64,000 bases of DNA from an uncultured Christensenella sp. (GCA_905203015.1 CAJKUC010000004.1:1-64000), one strand, 5' to 3'; positions 33,090 to 41,719 are shown, numbered from the stretch's first letter. The notes: a model not told the origin generated them from the letters alone. A program made the numbers and translations.

Positions 33090-33794
33090 ATGGTTTCGGC
33101 AAAGAAAATATGTTACATAGCGGTGCTTACGGCGTTGACGGTGGTGCTTTCCTCGTTTTCGATCCCCGTTCCCGGCGGGCATCTGTATCTGAACGACACG
33201 GTGATCTGTTTCGCCGCGCTGGCGTTCGATCCTTTTTCGGCGTTTATCGTGGGGGGCATAGGCGCGTTTCTCGGCGATTTCTTCTTTTATCCTGCGCCGA
33301 TGTTCGTTTCGCTTGCCGCGCACGGATTGCAGGCGATTGCGATTTCTCTGATTGCGGGCGGAATGAGAAAATTTTCCGATAACGGCGAGGGAAAGGACGG
33401 GCTTAAAAATAAGAACGTGCCGCCCTTTTGGAGGGTGATTCTCGCGTTGCTTACGGGTGCGGTGATCATGGTGACGGGCTACACGCTGGGCAGAGTGTAC
33501 GTGTACGGCGCGAAAACCTGGGAGGCTTCTCTTCTGAAACTGCCTTTCGAGATTTTGCAGGCGGATTTCGGCGTGGTGGCGGCGCCGCTTCTGATGTATT
33601 TCACACCTTTGAAATCGCTCTTTTATGTGAAGAAAGAAAAGAAAACGGAAAAACAGGCGGAAGCAGACAAAGCGGGTGAGAAAAGCAAAACGGATGCCGA
33701 CGAGGGGCATACCGAAACGGACAAAGAGACCTTCAGACAGGACAAAGATTATACCGAAGCGAACAAGGAACAAAGCGGCGGAACGGAGAATTAA
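33090..33794 (+). CDS. ECF transporter S component, possibly for vitamin B6
   Basis: The product is 234 residues with about five membrane segments. The N-terminal LTALTVVLSSFSIPVPGGHLYLNDTVICFAALAF and GAFLGDFFFYPAPMF motifs place it among ECF S components. Substrate cannot be read from the sequence; the divergent MocR-type regulator suggests a B6 vitamer. The last 50 residues form a polar Lys/Glu/Thr/Asp tail unlike other S components. No ECF energising module is nearby. Confidence 0.8.
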   Translation: MVSAKKICYIAVLTALTVVLSSFSIPVPGGHLYLNDTVICFAALAFDPFSAFIVGGIGAFLGDFFFYPAPMFVSLAAHGLQAIAISLIAGGMRKFSDNGEGKDGLKNKNVPPFWRVILALLTGAVIMVTGYTLGRVYVYGAKTWEASLLKLPFEILQADFGVVAAPLLMYFTPLKSLFYVKKEKKTEKQAEADKAGEKSKTDADEGHTETDKETFRQDKDYTEANKEQSGGTEN

Positions 33795-33910
33795 AACGCG
33801 GAACCTACGGCGTTATCGGCGCGGAGAGGTAAGGGCATGGATCGGATTCCGCGCCGGGCTTCGCAGACGTGCGAAAAAAACGGGCGTTGCAATACATATC
33901 CCGGGTAAGA

Positions 33911-33950
33911 CGGGCGGCATTGCGTGAAAAACGCGGTCGCTCGTTTTTTT
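33911..33950 (+). terminator. Terminator after the ECF gene
   Basis: CGGGCGGC (33911-33918) and GTCGCTCG (33936-33943) form an 8-bp stem with two G-T pairs and an inner GCGT/ACGC stem, followed by seven T. The stretch 33795-33910 has a further inverted repeat (GGCGCGGA with TCCGCGCC, about 33820-33860) but no gene. Confidence 0.65.
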
Positions 33951-34079
33951 CGTTCTTCCATTTTTAATTCGTTTGTTTTCAGGCGGTTTGTTTTTGTTCC
34001 GTCGGGATTTCCGAAAATTGTCCTCCCGATAAAAATCGATAAAAATTTAAAAAATTTTTCTTTTTTTTCGTTCAAACGC

Positions 34080-34110
34080 TTGACTTAAACTTAACTTTAA
34101 GTGTTATGCT
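34080..34110 (+). promoter_or_regulatory. Promoter with internal palindrome before the alcohol dehydrogenase
   Basis: TTGACT (34080-34085) and TATGCT (34105-34110) with a 19-base spacer. Within the spacer ACTTAAA (34083-34089) and TTTAAGT (34096-34102) form a perfect inverted repeat, a likely operator. The long spacer and overlap suggest tight regulation. Confidence 0.5.
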
Positions 34111-34262
34111 TTAAACGGAACGCCGAAAACGGCGGAATTTTGCCTGCGGCGGAAAGATCCGGCGGATCGCTACGGGAGATAAGAACGGCGATAAAAAGAG
34201 CGATAAGACGGAACGATAAAATACCGCGGGAAAAAATAAAACAGGGAAAAGGAGAAAAAATC

Positions 34263-35429
34263 ATGTTAGGAAATTTCACTTATTGCAATCCCACGAAATT
34301 ATATTTCGGAAAAAACGCGCTTGACGGATTGAACGAAGAATTGCCGAAATACGGGAAGAACGTATTGCTTGCCTATGGCGGCGGTTCGATCAAGAGAAAC
34401 GGCATTTACGATAAAATCGTGGAAATACTGAAAAAGAACGGAAAGACGATCATCGAAGACGGCGGAGTGATGCCTAACCCCACCACCGAAAAATTATACG
34501 AAGGGATTTCCCGCGCAAGAGAGGGAAAGGCCGATTTTATCCTTGCCGTGGGCGGTGGTTCCGTTTGCGATTACGCGAAGGCGGTATCCGTTTCCGTGAA
34601 TTGCAAAGAAGATCCATGGGATAAGTATTATCTGCGTTTTGAAGAGCCCGATTGTGCGGTGCTGCCCGTAGGCTGCGTGCTTACGATGGTGGGTACGGGC
34701 AGCGAAATGAACGGCGGATCGGTGATCACGAATCACGCGCAAAAACTGAAAATCGGGCATGTTTTCAAGGAAAACGTATTTCCGAAATTTTCCGTGCTGA
34801 ATCCCGAATTCACCTACACGTTGCCGAAATATCAGATGATTTCGGGAATTTACGATATTATGTCGCATATCCTCGAACAATATTTTTCGGGAACCGACGA
34901 CAACACGAGCGATTACGTGATGGAAGGGTTGCTTCGGTCCTTGATTCACAGCGCGGATATCGCCGTGGAAAATCCGCTGGATTACGAGGCGCGCAGCAAT
35001 ATCATGTGGACGGCTACGTGGGCGTTGAACACGTTTGTGGCGCAGGGAAAAGCCACGGACTGGGAAGTGCATATGCTGGGGCAGGCCGTGGGCGCGCATA
35101 CGAACGCCACGCACGGCATGACTCTTGCCGCCGTATCCTTGCCCTATTATCGCTATATTCTGCCGTACGGGCTTGCAAAATTCGCCCGCTATGCCGCAAA
35201 CGTATGGGGCGTGGATAAAAACGGCAAAACGGAAAAAGAGACTGCGGAAGAAGGGCTTTGCAGAATGGAAGCGTGGATGAAGAAAATCGGGCTGGTGATG
35301 AATCTCGCCGATCTCGGCGTTACGGAAGACATGCTTGACGGAATCACGGAAAGCACGCTGATCATGCAGGGCGGCTATAAAGTGCTGGATAAAAAAGAAA
35401 TCCGCGCGATTTTAAAGGCGAGTCTGTAA
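34263..35429 (+). CDS. Iron-containing alcohol dehydrogenase, butanol dehydrogenase-like
   Basis: The product is 388 residues of the type III alcohol dehydrogenases. LNFTYCNPTKLYFGK-like start, AYGGGSIKRNGIYD, FILAVGGGSVCDYAKAV for the nucleotide, and the metal-site stretch MSHILEQYF ... WEVHMLGQAVGAHTNATHGMTLA are present. It probably reduces aldehydes with NAD(P)H to regenerate cofactor during fermentation; BdhA/YqhD relatives share the N-terminus. ATG 34263 follows AAAGGAGAAA after a 150-base leader. Confidence 0.9.
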   Translation: MLGNFTYCNPTKLYFGKNALDGLNEELPKYGKNVLLAYGGGSIKRNGIYDKIVEILKKNGKTIIEDGGVMPNPTTEKLYEGISRAREGKADFILAVGGGSVCDYAKAVSVSVNCKEDPWDKYYLRFEEPDCAVLPVGCVLTMVGTGSEMNGGSVITNHAQKLKIGHVFKENVFPKFSVLNPEFTYTLPKYQMISGIYDIMSHILEQYFSGTDDNTSDYVMEGLLRSLIHSADIAVENPLDYEARSNIMWTATWALNTFVAQGKATDWEVHMLGQAVGAHTNATHGMTLAAVSLPYYRYILPYGLAKFARYAANVWGVDKNGKTEKETAEEGLCRMEAWMKKIGLVMNLADLGVTEDMLDGITESTLIMQGGYKVLDKKEIRAILKASL

Positions 35430-35465
35430 TTTTTGCGGAAAAAAGCGGATAAGGAGAAACGAAAT

Positions 35466-35606
35466 ATGAATAAAAAAGTGTTTATCGTATCGTCTACGCC
35501 GAGAAAGAACGGCAATTCCGAGATACCGGCGGAAGAATTCGCTCGCGGGGCTGCGGAAAGTGCGGCATGCGGCGAAATGATGCCGACGGTATATAAAGTC
35601 GTATAA
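35466..35606 (+). pseudogene. Truncated flavodoxin-like NAD(P)H reductase
   Basis: The 46-codon ORF begins VFIVSSTPRKNGNSEIPAEEFARGA, the FMN-phosphate loop of NADPH-dependent FMN reductases and iron-sulfur flavoproteins, normally about 180 residues. After that the sequence loses similarity and stops. The ribosome site AAGGAGAAA and start are intact, and it lies 36 bases after the dehydrogenase. It is a deletion remnant with the operon's terminator still attached. Confidence 0.75.
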
Positions 35607-35617
35607 AAGAATATGAA

Positions 35618-35655
35618 AAAAGCGGCGCGCGGGGATCTTCCCGCGTGCCGCTTTT
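35618..35655. terminator. Bidirectional terminator
   Basis: A 16-bp stem (35618-35633 with 35640-35655, one G-T pair) has T runs on both strands. It closes the dehydrogenase transcript and the convergent minus-strand gene pair. Confidence 0.85.
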
Positions 35656-35670
35656 CGTATAGGATTTTTA

Positions 35671-36000
35671 TTAAAAACGATAGCCGTTATATTCTCGTAT
35701 GTGAATTTGATATGATCCGTTAAGATTGCACTCAACGTCTGCACAAAACTGTTCTACTGTCTCGCCGATATTAGGTCCTAACCGGATATCGCCGTCGCTG
35801 TCTGCTCTATTGCCGCAGCAACCGTGATACGAGAAATTGAGAAATCCGTCATATATCGGATCGGGTTTTATATCAAAAAGCAAAGTGGTTTGCGATCCTG
35901 TCCAACATTCCTTTTTATAGGGGACGCGGAATCCCATTTTTGCCACTATCGAATACAAAGGTTTTCCGGCAAGATCCGTTCCGCGCTCAAAAAGTTTCAT
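35671..36000 (-). pseudogene. Second half of a probable split AT-rich gene
   Basis: The 109-codon ORF starts at ATG 36000, which shares its A with the upstream ORF's TGA (TGATG). The protein has LFDIKPDPIYDGFLNFSYHGCCGNRADSDGDIRLG and ends IHIREYNGYRF. No family recognised. There is no ribosome site of its own, so it is either read by termination-reinitiation or, more likely, is the 3' part of a frameshifted gene of about 170 codons. Composition is AT-rich. Confidence 0.5.
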
Positions 36001-36185
36001 CAAAATATAGATTTGAATCGGGAATTTTTTTCTGCGATACCTGCAACAGCGAGATTAAATGTATAAGTTGCCTCAAACATACTATCGCAGTAGAACCCGT
36101 CGATTTTTCCTTTTTGGGGGAAATATTTTTTGTAACATGAAACAATATAATCGTAAATATTTTTCTGATATGTTTGTAAAGACAT
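36000..36185 (-). CDS. First half of a probable split AT-rich gene
   Basis: The 61-codon ORF has a strong ribosome site (AAAGGAGAT, 8 bases before ATG 36185). The sequence YQKNIYDYIVSCYKKYFPQKGKIDGFYCDSMFEATY followed by FNLAVAGIAEKNSRFKSIF reads as a genuine domain start. The stop overlaps the next ATG. A one-base shift in the T run before the stop would join the two. Size and isolation recall small immunity-type proteins, which is a guess. Confidence 0.5.
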   Translation of the reverse strand: MSLQTYQKNIYDYIVSCYKKYFPQKGKIDGFYCDSMFEATYTFNLAVAGIAEKNSRFKSIF

Positions 36186-36265
36186 CTGAGCGGATCTCCT
36201 TTTAAGGCTATATGAGGGTATGACAGGGCTATAAGAAACGTTATTTTATGTTATTTTCCAATATT

Positions 36266-36622
36266 TTACAAGTTTCTTGTGTTTGATTCGATGTCGTAAG
36301 TGTTTTCTAAAATATATTTCGTATTAGTATCAATACTCGATGTATCGATGCTGATTGAAGACAGATTTTCGTCAATCGAAGATAATATTTCAAGTGAAGA
36401 CAATTTTTCGAGTATCTGTTCCAGTAATTCAACGATTTCTTCGTCTCTGTTTTCATCTGTAAAGGGGAAAGATAGTTCGTTAAAAAAGCCCTCGTTTTTC
36501 GTTACATCGGAGTTTATTTTTTTATGTGCCAGAAAGTCCGCTTATTTGCCGAGTTCTTCAAAATCGTTGTCGGCGAAAGGATCGTAGATTTTGCCCGCAA
36601 GCATTTTTTCGCTTTCCGTCAT
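36266..36622 (-). pseudogene. Chimeric remnant: maltose O-acetyltransferase start plus unknown tail
   Basis: ATG 36622 with AAAGGAGT upstream opens MTESEKMLAGKIYDPFADND, the N-terminus of maltose/galactoside O-acetyltransferases, but stops after 26 codons (TAA at 36542-36544). The same frame continues for 91 codons to TAA 36266, now encoding an acidic, serine-rich helical tail (EEIVELLEQILEKLSSLE) unlike an acetyltransferase. The hexapeptide-repeat domain is absent. This looks like a deletion that fused the start of one gene to the end of another. Confidence 0.6.
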
Positions 36623-36686
36623 ATGGGTACTCCTTTTGTGTATAAAGCAGGTTTCATTAAAATATGAGTTTTTTAAGAAATTAAAT

Positions 36687-37595
36687 TTATTTTGCGGGCA
36701 GATCGGGGCGGCGGATGCTTTTTTTGTATTCTCCCGGCGTCATGCCTGCGTAATGTTTGAATACGTAATTGAAATGCGACAGAGAATCAAAACCCAGCCG
36801 TTCCGCAATCTCGCTGAACGAGATTTTTTTTCTGATCAGGCGTTTCGCTTCGTCCGTTTTCAGTTTCAGATAGGTCTGATAGATGGTTTTTCCCGTCTGT
36901 TTTTTAAAAAACGTGCAAAGATGCGTTTTGCCGTAATGAATTTCGTCGCATAATTCGTCGAGGGAAAACGCGCCGTACAGATGCGCCGAAAGATAGCGCA
37001 CGATTTCATCCTGCAAGGCGGAGGAAGAGGCGATTTTCGATACGAAAAATTCCTGCGGCGAGGCTTGATTTTCTCCGTGCCGCAAAAGGTAGATCATCAG
37101 AAGTTCCAGCGAATTTTTAATCACCTGTTCGCCGCCGATATTCGGCTTTTCTCTCAGTTCCAGTTTTTTCAGCGCCGGATCGAAATCGGGCAGTACGAAC
37201 GTTTCGCGCGCTTCGGCAAGCACGTTTTCGAGGAGATAGGATAAATTCGCGGGTACGGCTACGGTGCGGTCCGCAAAAAAGCGTATGCTTTCCGATCGGC
37301 AGGAAAATGAGATGATGAAGATATTCGGTTCGTTTTCGAGGCACGCCACGTAGTGGGGCAGGTTCGGCGGAATAAAATACGTTTCGCCCTGTTTCAGAAG
37401 GTGAAAAACGCCGTCAGTCACCACGTACGTATTGCCTTTATCCGCATAGATCATTTCCCAGAAATCGTGCTTTTCTTCTTTTGCCGCATAGTTCTTTTCC
37501 AGTTCCTGATAGTGGATCGTCACGATTTTCTGCACGTTTAAAAGATTATCGATTTTCCGCATATAAAAACGCGTCGCCGCTTTTTTCTTTTCCAT
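36687..37595 (-). CDS. AraC family regulator
   Basis: The product is 302 residues: an N-terminal cupin sugar- or effector-binding domain (HDFWEMIYADKGNTYVV ... FIPPNLPHYV) and a C-terminal double helix-turn-helix with FSLDELCDEIHYGKTHLCTFFKKQTG and FSEIAERLGFDSLSHFNYVFKHYAGMTPGEYKK. It is divergent from the ROK-nagB-nagA genes and is the natural candidate for their control. ATG 37595 follows AGAGGAAC; the leader is about 170 bases. Confidence 0.92.
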   Translation of the reverse strand: MEKKKAATRFYMRKIDNLLNVQKIVTIHYQELEKNYAAKEEKHDFWEMIYADKGNTYVVTDGVFHLLKQGETYFIPPNLPHYVACLENEPNIFIISFSCRSESIRFFADRTVAVPANLSYLLENVLAEARETFVLPDFDPALKKLELREKPNIGGEQVIKNSLELLMIYLLRHGENQASPQEFFVSKIASSSALQDEIVRYLSAHLYGAFSLDELCDEIHYGKTHLCTFFKKQTGKTIYQTYLKLKTDEAKRLIRKKISFSEIAERLGFDSLSHFNYVFKHYAGMTPGEYKKSIRRPDLPAK

Positions 37596-37771
37596 GGTGT
37601 TCCTCTCGTTTTCTCTTTTTCCCTTATTTTTCCGCGATATTCGTTGCGGAGGCGGACGGATTCCGCAGATTTTTTTTCGTTCGTCGCCACCCGTGTATCG
37701 CGGACGATCCTTCGTTTTTCGTCGGATGAAAGCCGAAGACGGCACCTGCCGTTTTTTCTTTCGTCGCGTTT

Positions 37772-37800
37772 ATTATAGCACGTTTTTTCTGCGATGTAAA
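37772..37800 (-). promoter_or_regulatory. Promoter of the AraC-type regulator
   Basis: On the minus strand TTTACA (37795-37800) and TATAAT (37772-37777), 17-base spacer. Confidence 0.75.
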
Positions 37801-37885
37801 ATATTTCGCAGGGCTGTTTTGTGAAATATTATGTAAAAAACGGGAAAGATTTTTTATTGCAATCGCGCTTTGATCATAGTATAAT
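37800..37885 (+). promoter_or_regulatory. Promoter and upstream inverted repeat of the amino-sugar operon
   Basis: TTGCAA (37857-37862) and TATAAT (37880-37885), 17-base spacer. Upstream, AATATTTC (37800-37807) and GAAATATT (37823-37830) form an inverted repeat touching the divergent -35, a candidate site for the AraC-type protein. Confidence 0.7.
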
Positions 37886-37959
37886 ATTATCATGGAAAAA
37901 AGGTGGGGACGGTCCGCCGTAAAATTTCGGAACGACCGCACGAAAGAGGAGAGAAAAAT

Positions 37960-39324
37960 ATGATCACACCCGTACTCGATAAGAATTTTTATCCTATGAT
38001 CAAGGCGATCGAAGATTTCGACGCCGCCGTGAAAAAAAGCGGCAAATCGCAGAAAGTGACGATCGTCGTGGAAAGAAACGGCGGCTACAATTACGTATAT
38101 TCGTACGAAGCGTTTGCCGACGGCGTAAACGACGCGCTGAATATCCGCATGGCGGATCGGCTTGCGAAAACCATTCTCTGGGTGGTAGGCGGCTATAAAA
38201 TCGGCGTTGCGGGCAGCCGCAAAATTTACGAAGCGCTGAAAAACGCGTATACGAAAGACGGCGCGCGCGCGTTCGACGAAGATTTCATGAGCGGCGTTTA
38301 CGAACGCCCGTTCGAGGTGACGTACCTCGAAGAAAAAGACGTTCCCGCGCAGAAGAACGCTTCCGTGAAAGTGGGCGGATATCTGAAAGGTTGCCGTATC
38401 GGTTTCGACGCGGGCGGCAGCGATCGCAAAGTGAGCGCGGTGATCGACGGAAACGTGGTGTATTCCGAAGAAGTGGTGTGGAATCCGAAAGTGACGGAAG
38501 ATCCGCACTATCATTATAACGAAATTTTAACGGCGATGAAAACGGCGGCTTCCAAAATGCCGCGCGTGGATTCGATCGGCGTTTCTTCCGCGGGTGTTTA
38601 TGTGGATAACAAGATCATGGTGGCTTCGTTGTTCATCAAAGTGGATAAGAAGAAGTACGGCGATTACGTGAAGAACATGTACATAAACGTGGCGAAAGAG
38701 ATGGGAAACGTACCCATCGAAGTGGCGAACGACGGCGACGTCACCGCGCTGGCGGGGGCGATCGATCTGAACGACAACGAAGTGCTGGGGATCGCCATGG
38801 GCACGAGCGAAGCGGTGGGCTATATCAATAAAGACGGCGGAATCAACGGCTGGCTTTCGGAACTGGCTTTCGTGCCCGTGGATTTCAACGAAGGCGCGAT
38901 GCAGGACGAATGGAGCGGCGATTTCGGCGTGGGCTGCAAATATTTTTCGCAGGACGCCGTAATCAAACTTGCCGAAGCGGGCGGATATAAATTCGAGGAA
39001 GGGCTTACCCCCGCGCAGAAATTGAAGATCGTGCAGGCGATGATGGAAAAAGACGATCCGCTTGCCCGCAGAATCTATGAAGATATAGGCATTTATCTTG
39101 CCTATACGATTCCTTTCTACGCGAAATTCTACGAGATGAAGCATATACTTCTTCTCGGCAGAGTGATGGGCGGCAAGGGCGGCAATATCGTGCTGGATAC
39201 CTGCAAAAAAGTGCTTGCGGCGGAATATCCCGAATTTGCTTCCTTAGACGTTTCTCTTCCCGACGAAAAGAATCGCAGGGTGGGGCAGAGCATCGCGGCG
39301 GCGTCGCTCTATCCCGATCTTTGA
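37960..39324 (+). CDS. ROK family sugar kinase with an N-terminal extension
   Basis: The product is 454 residues, about 150 more than a standard ROK kinase. The kinase core starts near 145: GCRIGFDAGGSDRKVSAVI is the phosphate loop, GVSSAGVYV and PIEVANDGDVTALAG the sugar and catalytic aspartate region. The usual glycine-rich GTGIGGG is replaced by MGTSEAVGYI and the ROK zinc motif is missing. The N-terminal 140 residues are unknown to me. Position before nagB and nagA suggests it phosphorylates an N-acetylated hexosamine; this is inference. ATG 37960 follows AGAGGAGAG. Confidence 0.8.
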   Translation: MITPVLDKNFYPMIKAIEDFDAAVKKSGKSQKVTIVVERNGGYNYVYSYEAFADGVNDALNIRMADRLAKTILWVVGGYKIGVAGSRKIYEALKNAYTKDGARAFDEDFMSGVYERPFEVTYLEEKDVPAQKNASVKVGGYLKGCRIGFDAGGSDRKVSAVIDGNVVYSEEVVWNPKVTEDPHYHYNEILTAMKTAASKMPRVDSIGVSSAGVYVDNKIMVASLFIKVDKKKYGDYVKNMYINVAKEMGNVPIEVANDGDVTALAGAIDLNDNEVLGIAMGTSEAVGYINKDGGINGWLSELAFVPVDFNEGAMQDEWSGDFGVGCKYFSQDAVIKLAEAGGYKFEEGLTPAQKLKIVQAMMEKDDPLARRIYEDIGIYLAYTIPFYAKFYEMKHILLLGRVMGGKGGNIVLDTCKKVLAAEYPEFASLDVSLPDEKNRRVGQSIAAASLYPDL

Positions 39325-39385
39325 TTTTGCTTGCGTAATATCGCAAAATTATAAATCGCGAAAAAAGAAAAAAGGAGAATATACA

Positions 39386-40108
39386 ATGAAAGTAATTATC
39401 ACGAAAAATTACGAAGAGATGTCCGATAAAGCGTTTGAAATCATGGCGGAAGTGGTGAAAAACAAACCCGACGCCGTACTGGGGCTGGCTACGGGTTCCA
39501 CTCCGATCGGGCTGTATAAAAGAATGATCGCCGATCACAACGAAAATGGAACGAGTTATAAAAAGGTACACACCGTGAACCTCGACGAATATGCGGGGCT
39601 CGATTATTCCAGCGATCAGAGTTACGTATATTTCATGCGCGATAATCTCTTCGATCATATCGACATCGATCTGAAAAACACCAACATCGAAAACGGCAAG
39701 GCGGCGGATCGCGCGGCGGAATGCGACAGATACAACAAACTGCTCGGAACCATGCAGCAGGATATACAGGTGCTGGGGATCGGCTCGAACGGGCACATCG
39801 CATTCAACGAACCGGGCACGCCGTTCGGCTCGGTGACGCATATCGTCGATCTTACGGAAAGCACGATCAAAGATAATTCGCGTCTTTTCAAGAACATCGA
39901 CGAAGTGCCCCGTCAGGCGTTTACGATGGGCTTGAAAAACATTATGAACGCGAAAAAGATTCTGATTCTGGCAAACGGCGCAAACAAAGCGAAAGCGGTG
40001 TACGGGCTGGTGAAAGGCGAAGTGACGGAAAACCTGCCCGCCAGCGTATTGCAGTTGCACCCCGATTGCACGCTTGTGTGCGACGAAGCGGCGGCGGAAC
40101 TTCTCTGA
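39386..40108 (+). CDS. nagB: Glucosamine-6-phosphate deaminase
   Basis: The product is 240 residues. VLGLATGSTPIGLYKRM binds phosphate, VNLDEYAGL carries the active-site aspartate, and GIGSNGHIAFNEPG is the family signature. It turns glucosamine-6-phosphate into fructose-6-phosphate and ammonia. It lies 61 bases after the ROK gene and 36 before nagA, so the three form one operon. Ribosome site AAAGGAGAA. Confidence 0.96.
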   Translation: MKVIITKNYEEMSDKAFEIMAEVVKNKPDAVLGLATGSTPIGLYKRMIADHNENGTSYKKVHTVNLDEYAGLDYSSDQSYVYFMRDNLFDHIDIDLKNTNIENGKAADRAAECDRYNKLLGTMQQDIQVLGIGSNGHIAFNEPGTPFGSVTHIVDLTESTIKDNSRLFKNIDEVPRQAFTMGLKNIMNAKKILILANGANKAKAVYGLVKGEVTENLPASVLQLHPDCTLVCDEAAAELL

Positions 40109-40144
40109 TATAAAAAGCCCGGAAAGGGCGGGGAGATACGAAAA

Positions 40145-41293
40145 ATGAAGGCGTTTAAAAACGTTTCCGTATATGTGGAAGGAAAAGGTATCGTAAAAAG
40201 CAGCGTTTATTTCGACGAAAAGATCGAAAAAATCGGCGGCTGCATGAAGGGCGCGGAAGAAATTTCTCTGCCCGAGGGCGCGGTGGTATTGCCCGGATTT
40301 ATCGACGAACATATTCACGGCGCCGGCGGCAGCGACGCGATGGACGGCACGACGAAAGATTTATCGATCATCGCCGAAACCGTGGCGAAAGAGGGCACAA
40401 CCACCTTCCTCGCCACCACGATGACGCAGAGCAAAGAGAACATTTTAAAAGCGATGCGCGCGGTGAAAGAATATCGTGAAACGGGCAGCGAAAAGGGCGC
40501 GCGTATCGCGGGAATTCATCTCGAAGGTCCGTTTATCGCCGCGGCGCATAAAGGCGCGCAGCCCCTCGAATACGTTGCCGCGCCGAACGCGGAAGTTTTC
40601 GACGAGTACAACGAAGCGAGCGGGAACTGCATTAAGATCATCACGCTTGCGCCCGAAGTGGACGGCGCGATCGGTTTTATCCGTCATCTGAAAGAAAAAG
40701 GCGTGGTGGTGTCGATCGGGCATACGGGCGCGAAATGCACGGAAGTGTTGCAGGCGATGGACGCGGGCGCGACGAATATCACGCACACGTACAACGCGCA
40801 GAGCCCTCTGCATCATCGCGAAATCGGCGTGGTGGGCAGCGCGTTGCTTTTCGACGACTTATACTGCGAACTGATCAGCGATACGATTCACGTCTCCGTA
40901 CCCGCGATGCAATTGCTCGTGAAGAACAAGAAGGCGGATAAACTTGCCCTGATCACCGACGCCATGCGCGCCAAAGGGCTTGCCGACGGCATAAGCGAAC
41001 TGGGCGGGCAGACCGTTATCGTGAAAAACGGCGAAGCGCGCTTACAGGACGGCACGCTGGCGGGAAGCGTTCTGAAAATGAACGTAGCCGTGAAAAACAT
41101 GGTGGAAAAAGTGGGTGTTCCGCTTACGCAGGCGGTGGATTATTGCACGATCAACCCCGCGCGTACGCTGAAAATCGACGGAGAGACGGGCAGCATTGCC
41201 ACAGGCAAACGCGCCGATTTCGCCGTACTCGGAAAAAATTACGAAGTGCTGTATACGATCCGCGACGGCAAGATCGTGTATAAAGCGGAATAA
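40145..41293 (+). CDS. nagA: N-acetylglucosamine-6-phosphate deacetylase
   Basis: The product is 382 residues, an amidohydrolase. LPGFIDEHIHGAGG, AGIHLEGPFI, VSIGHTGA, HTYNAQSPLHHREIG and LITDAM are the metal- and substrate-binding elements in order. It releases acetate and yields glucosamine-6-phosphate for NagB. Ribosome site GGGGAGA. Confidence 0.96.
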   Translation: MKAFKNVSVYVEGKGIVKSSVYFDEKIEKIGGCMKGAEEISLPEGAVVLPGFIDEHIHGAGGSDAMDGTTKDLSIIAETVAKEGTTTFLATTMTQSKENILKAMRAVKEYRETGSEKGARIAGIHLEGPFIAAAHKGAQPLEYVAAPNAEVFDEYNEASGNCIKIITLAPEVDGAIGFIRHLKEKGVVVSIGHTGAKCTEVLQAMDAGATNITHTYNAQSPLHHREIGVVGSALLFDDLYCELISDTIHVSVPAMQLLVKNKKADKLALITDAMRAKGLADGISELGGQTVIVKNGEARLQDGTLAGSVLKMNVAVKNMVEKVGVPLTQAVDYCTINPARTLKIDGETGSIATGKRADFAVLGKNYEVLYTIRDGKIVYKAE

Positions 41294-41393
41294 TTTTTCG
41301 GAAAAGCGGAAGATTTCCGGCATACAGACGGAAAGAGAAGAAGAATGCCCGCGCGCGGCTTGCGCGGCGGGAACATGGGAGGAACAACGGAAA

Positions 41394-41639
41394 ATGGATA
41401 CGTACACCGCCGTAAAACTGCGGATTTTTGAACTTTGCGAAGAGAAGAACATGGCAATTTATAAATTGGCGATGGCTTCTTCCGTCGCGCCTTCCACGAT
41501 CAAGAACATTCTGTACGGAAAGAGCAGAAATCCGGGGATCGTCACGTTGAAAATGATCTGCGACGGATTCGGCATCACGCTGGACGAATTTTTCGATTCC
41601 GATCTGTTCGGCCAAAGCGAAGAGAGAAAACAGGCATGA
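41394..41639 (+). CDS. XRE family transcriptional regulator
   Basis: The product is 81 residues, a single helix-turn-helix domain: AIYKLAMASSVAPSTIKNILYGKSRNPGIVTLKMICDGFGITLDEFF. It has no effector domain. It is 100 bases after nagA in the same direction and may be co-transcribed; GGGAGGA lies about 11 bases before the ATG. Its targets are unknown. Confidence 0.88.
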   Translation: MDTYTAVKLRIFELCEEKNMAIYKLAMASSVAPSTIKNILYGKSRNPGIVTLKMICDGFGITLDEFFDSDLFGQSEERKQA

Positions 41640-41719
41640 TTTTCCGCCGCGTTTCTTATCTTCTTTCCGACGGCTTCCGCGCGATATAAGCATAAGATAA
41701 AAACACAGAGATATAAAAA

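Noticed and set aside
33795..33910. Possible riboswitch after the ECF gene
   Set aside because: The inverted repeat does not fit any riboswitch consensus I know, and it lies between the gene and its terminator rather than before a gene.
36300..36587. A serine-rich plus-strand ORF
   Set aside because: It is the antisense reading of the acidic tail remnant on the minus strand and has no ribosome site.
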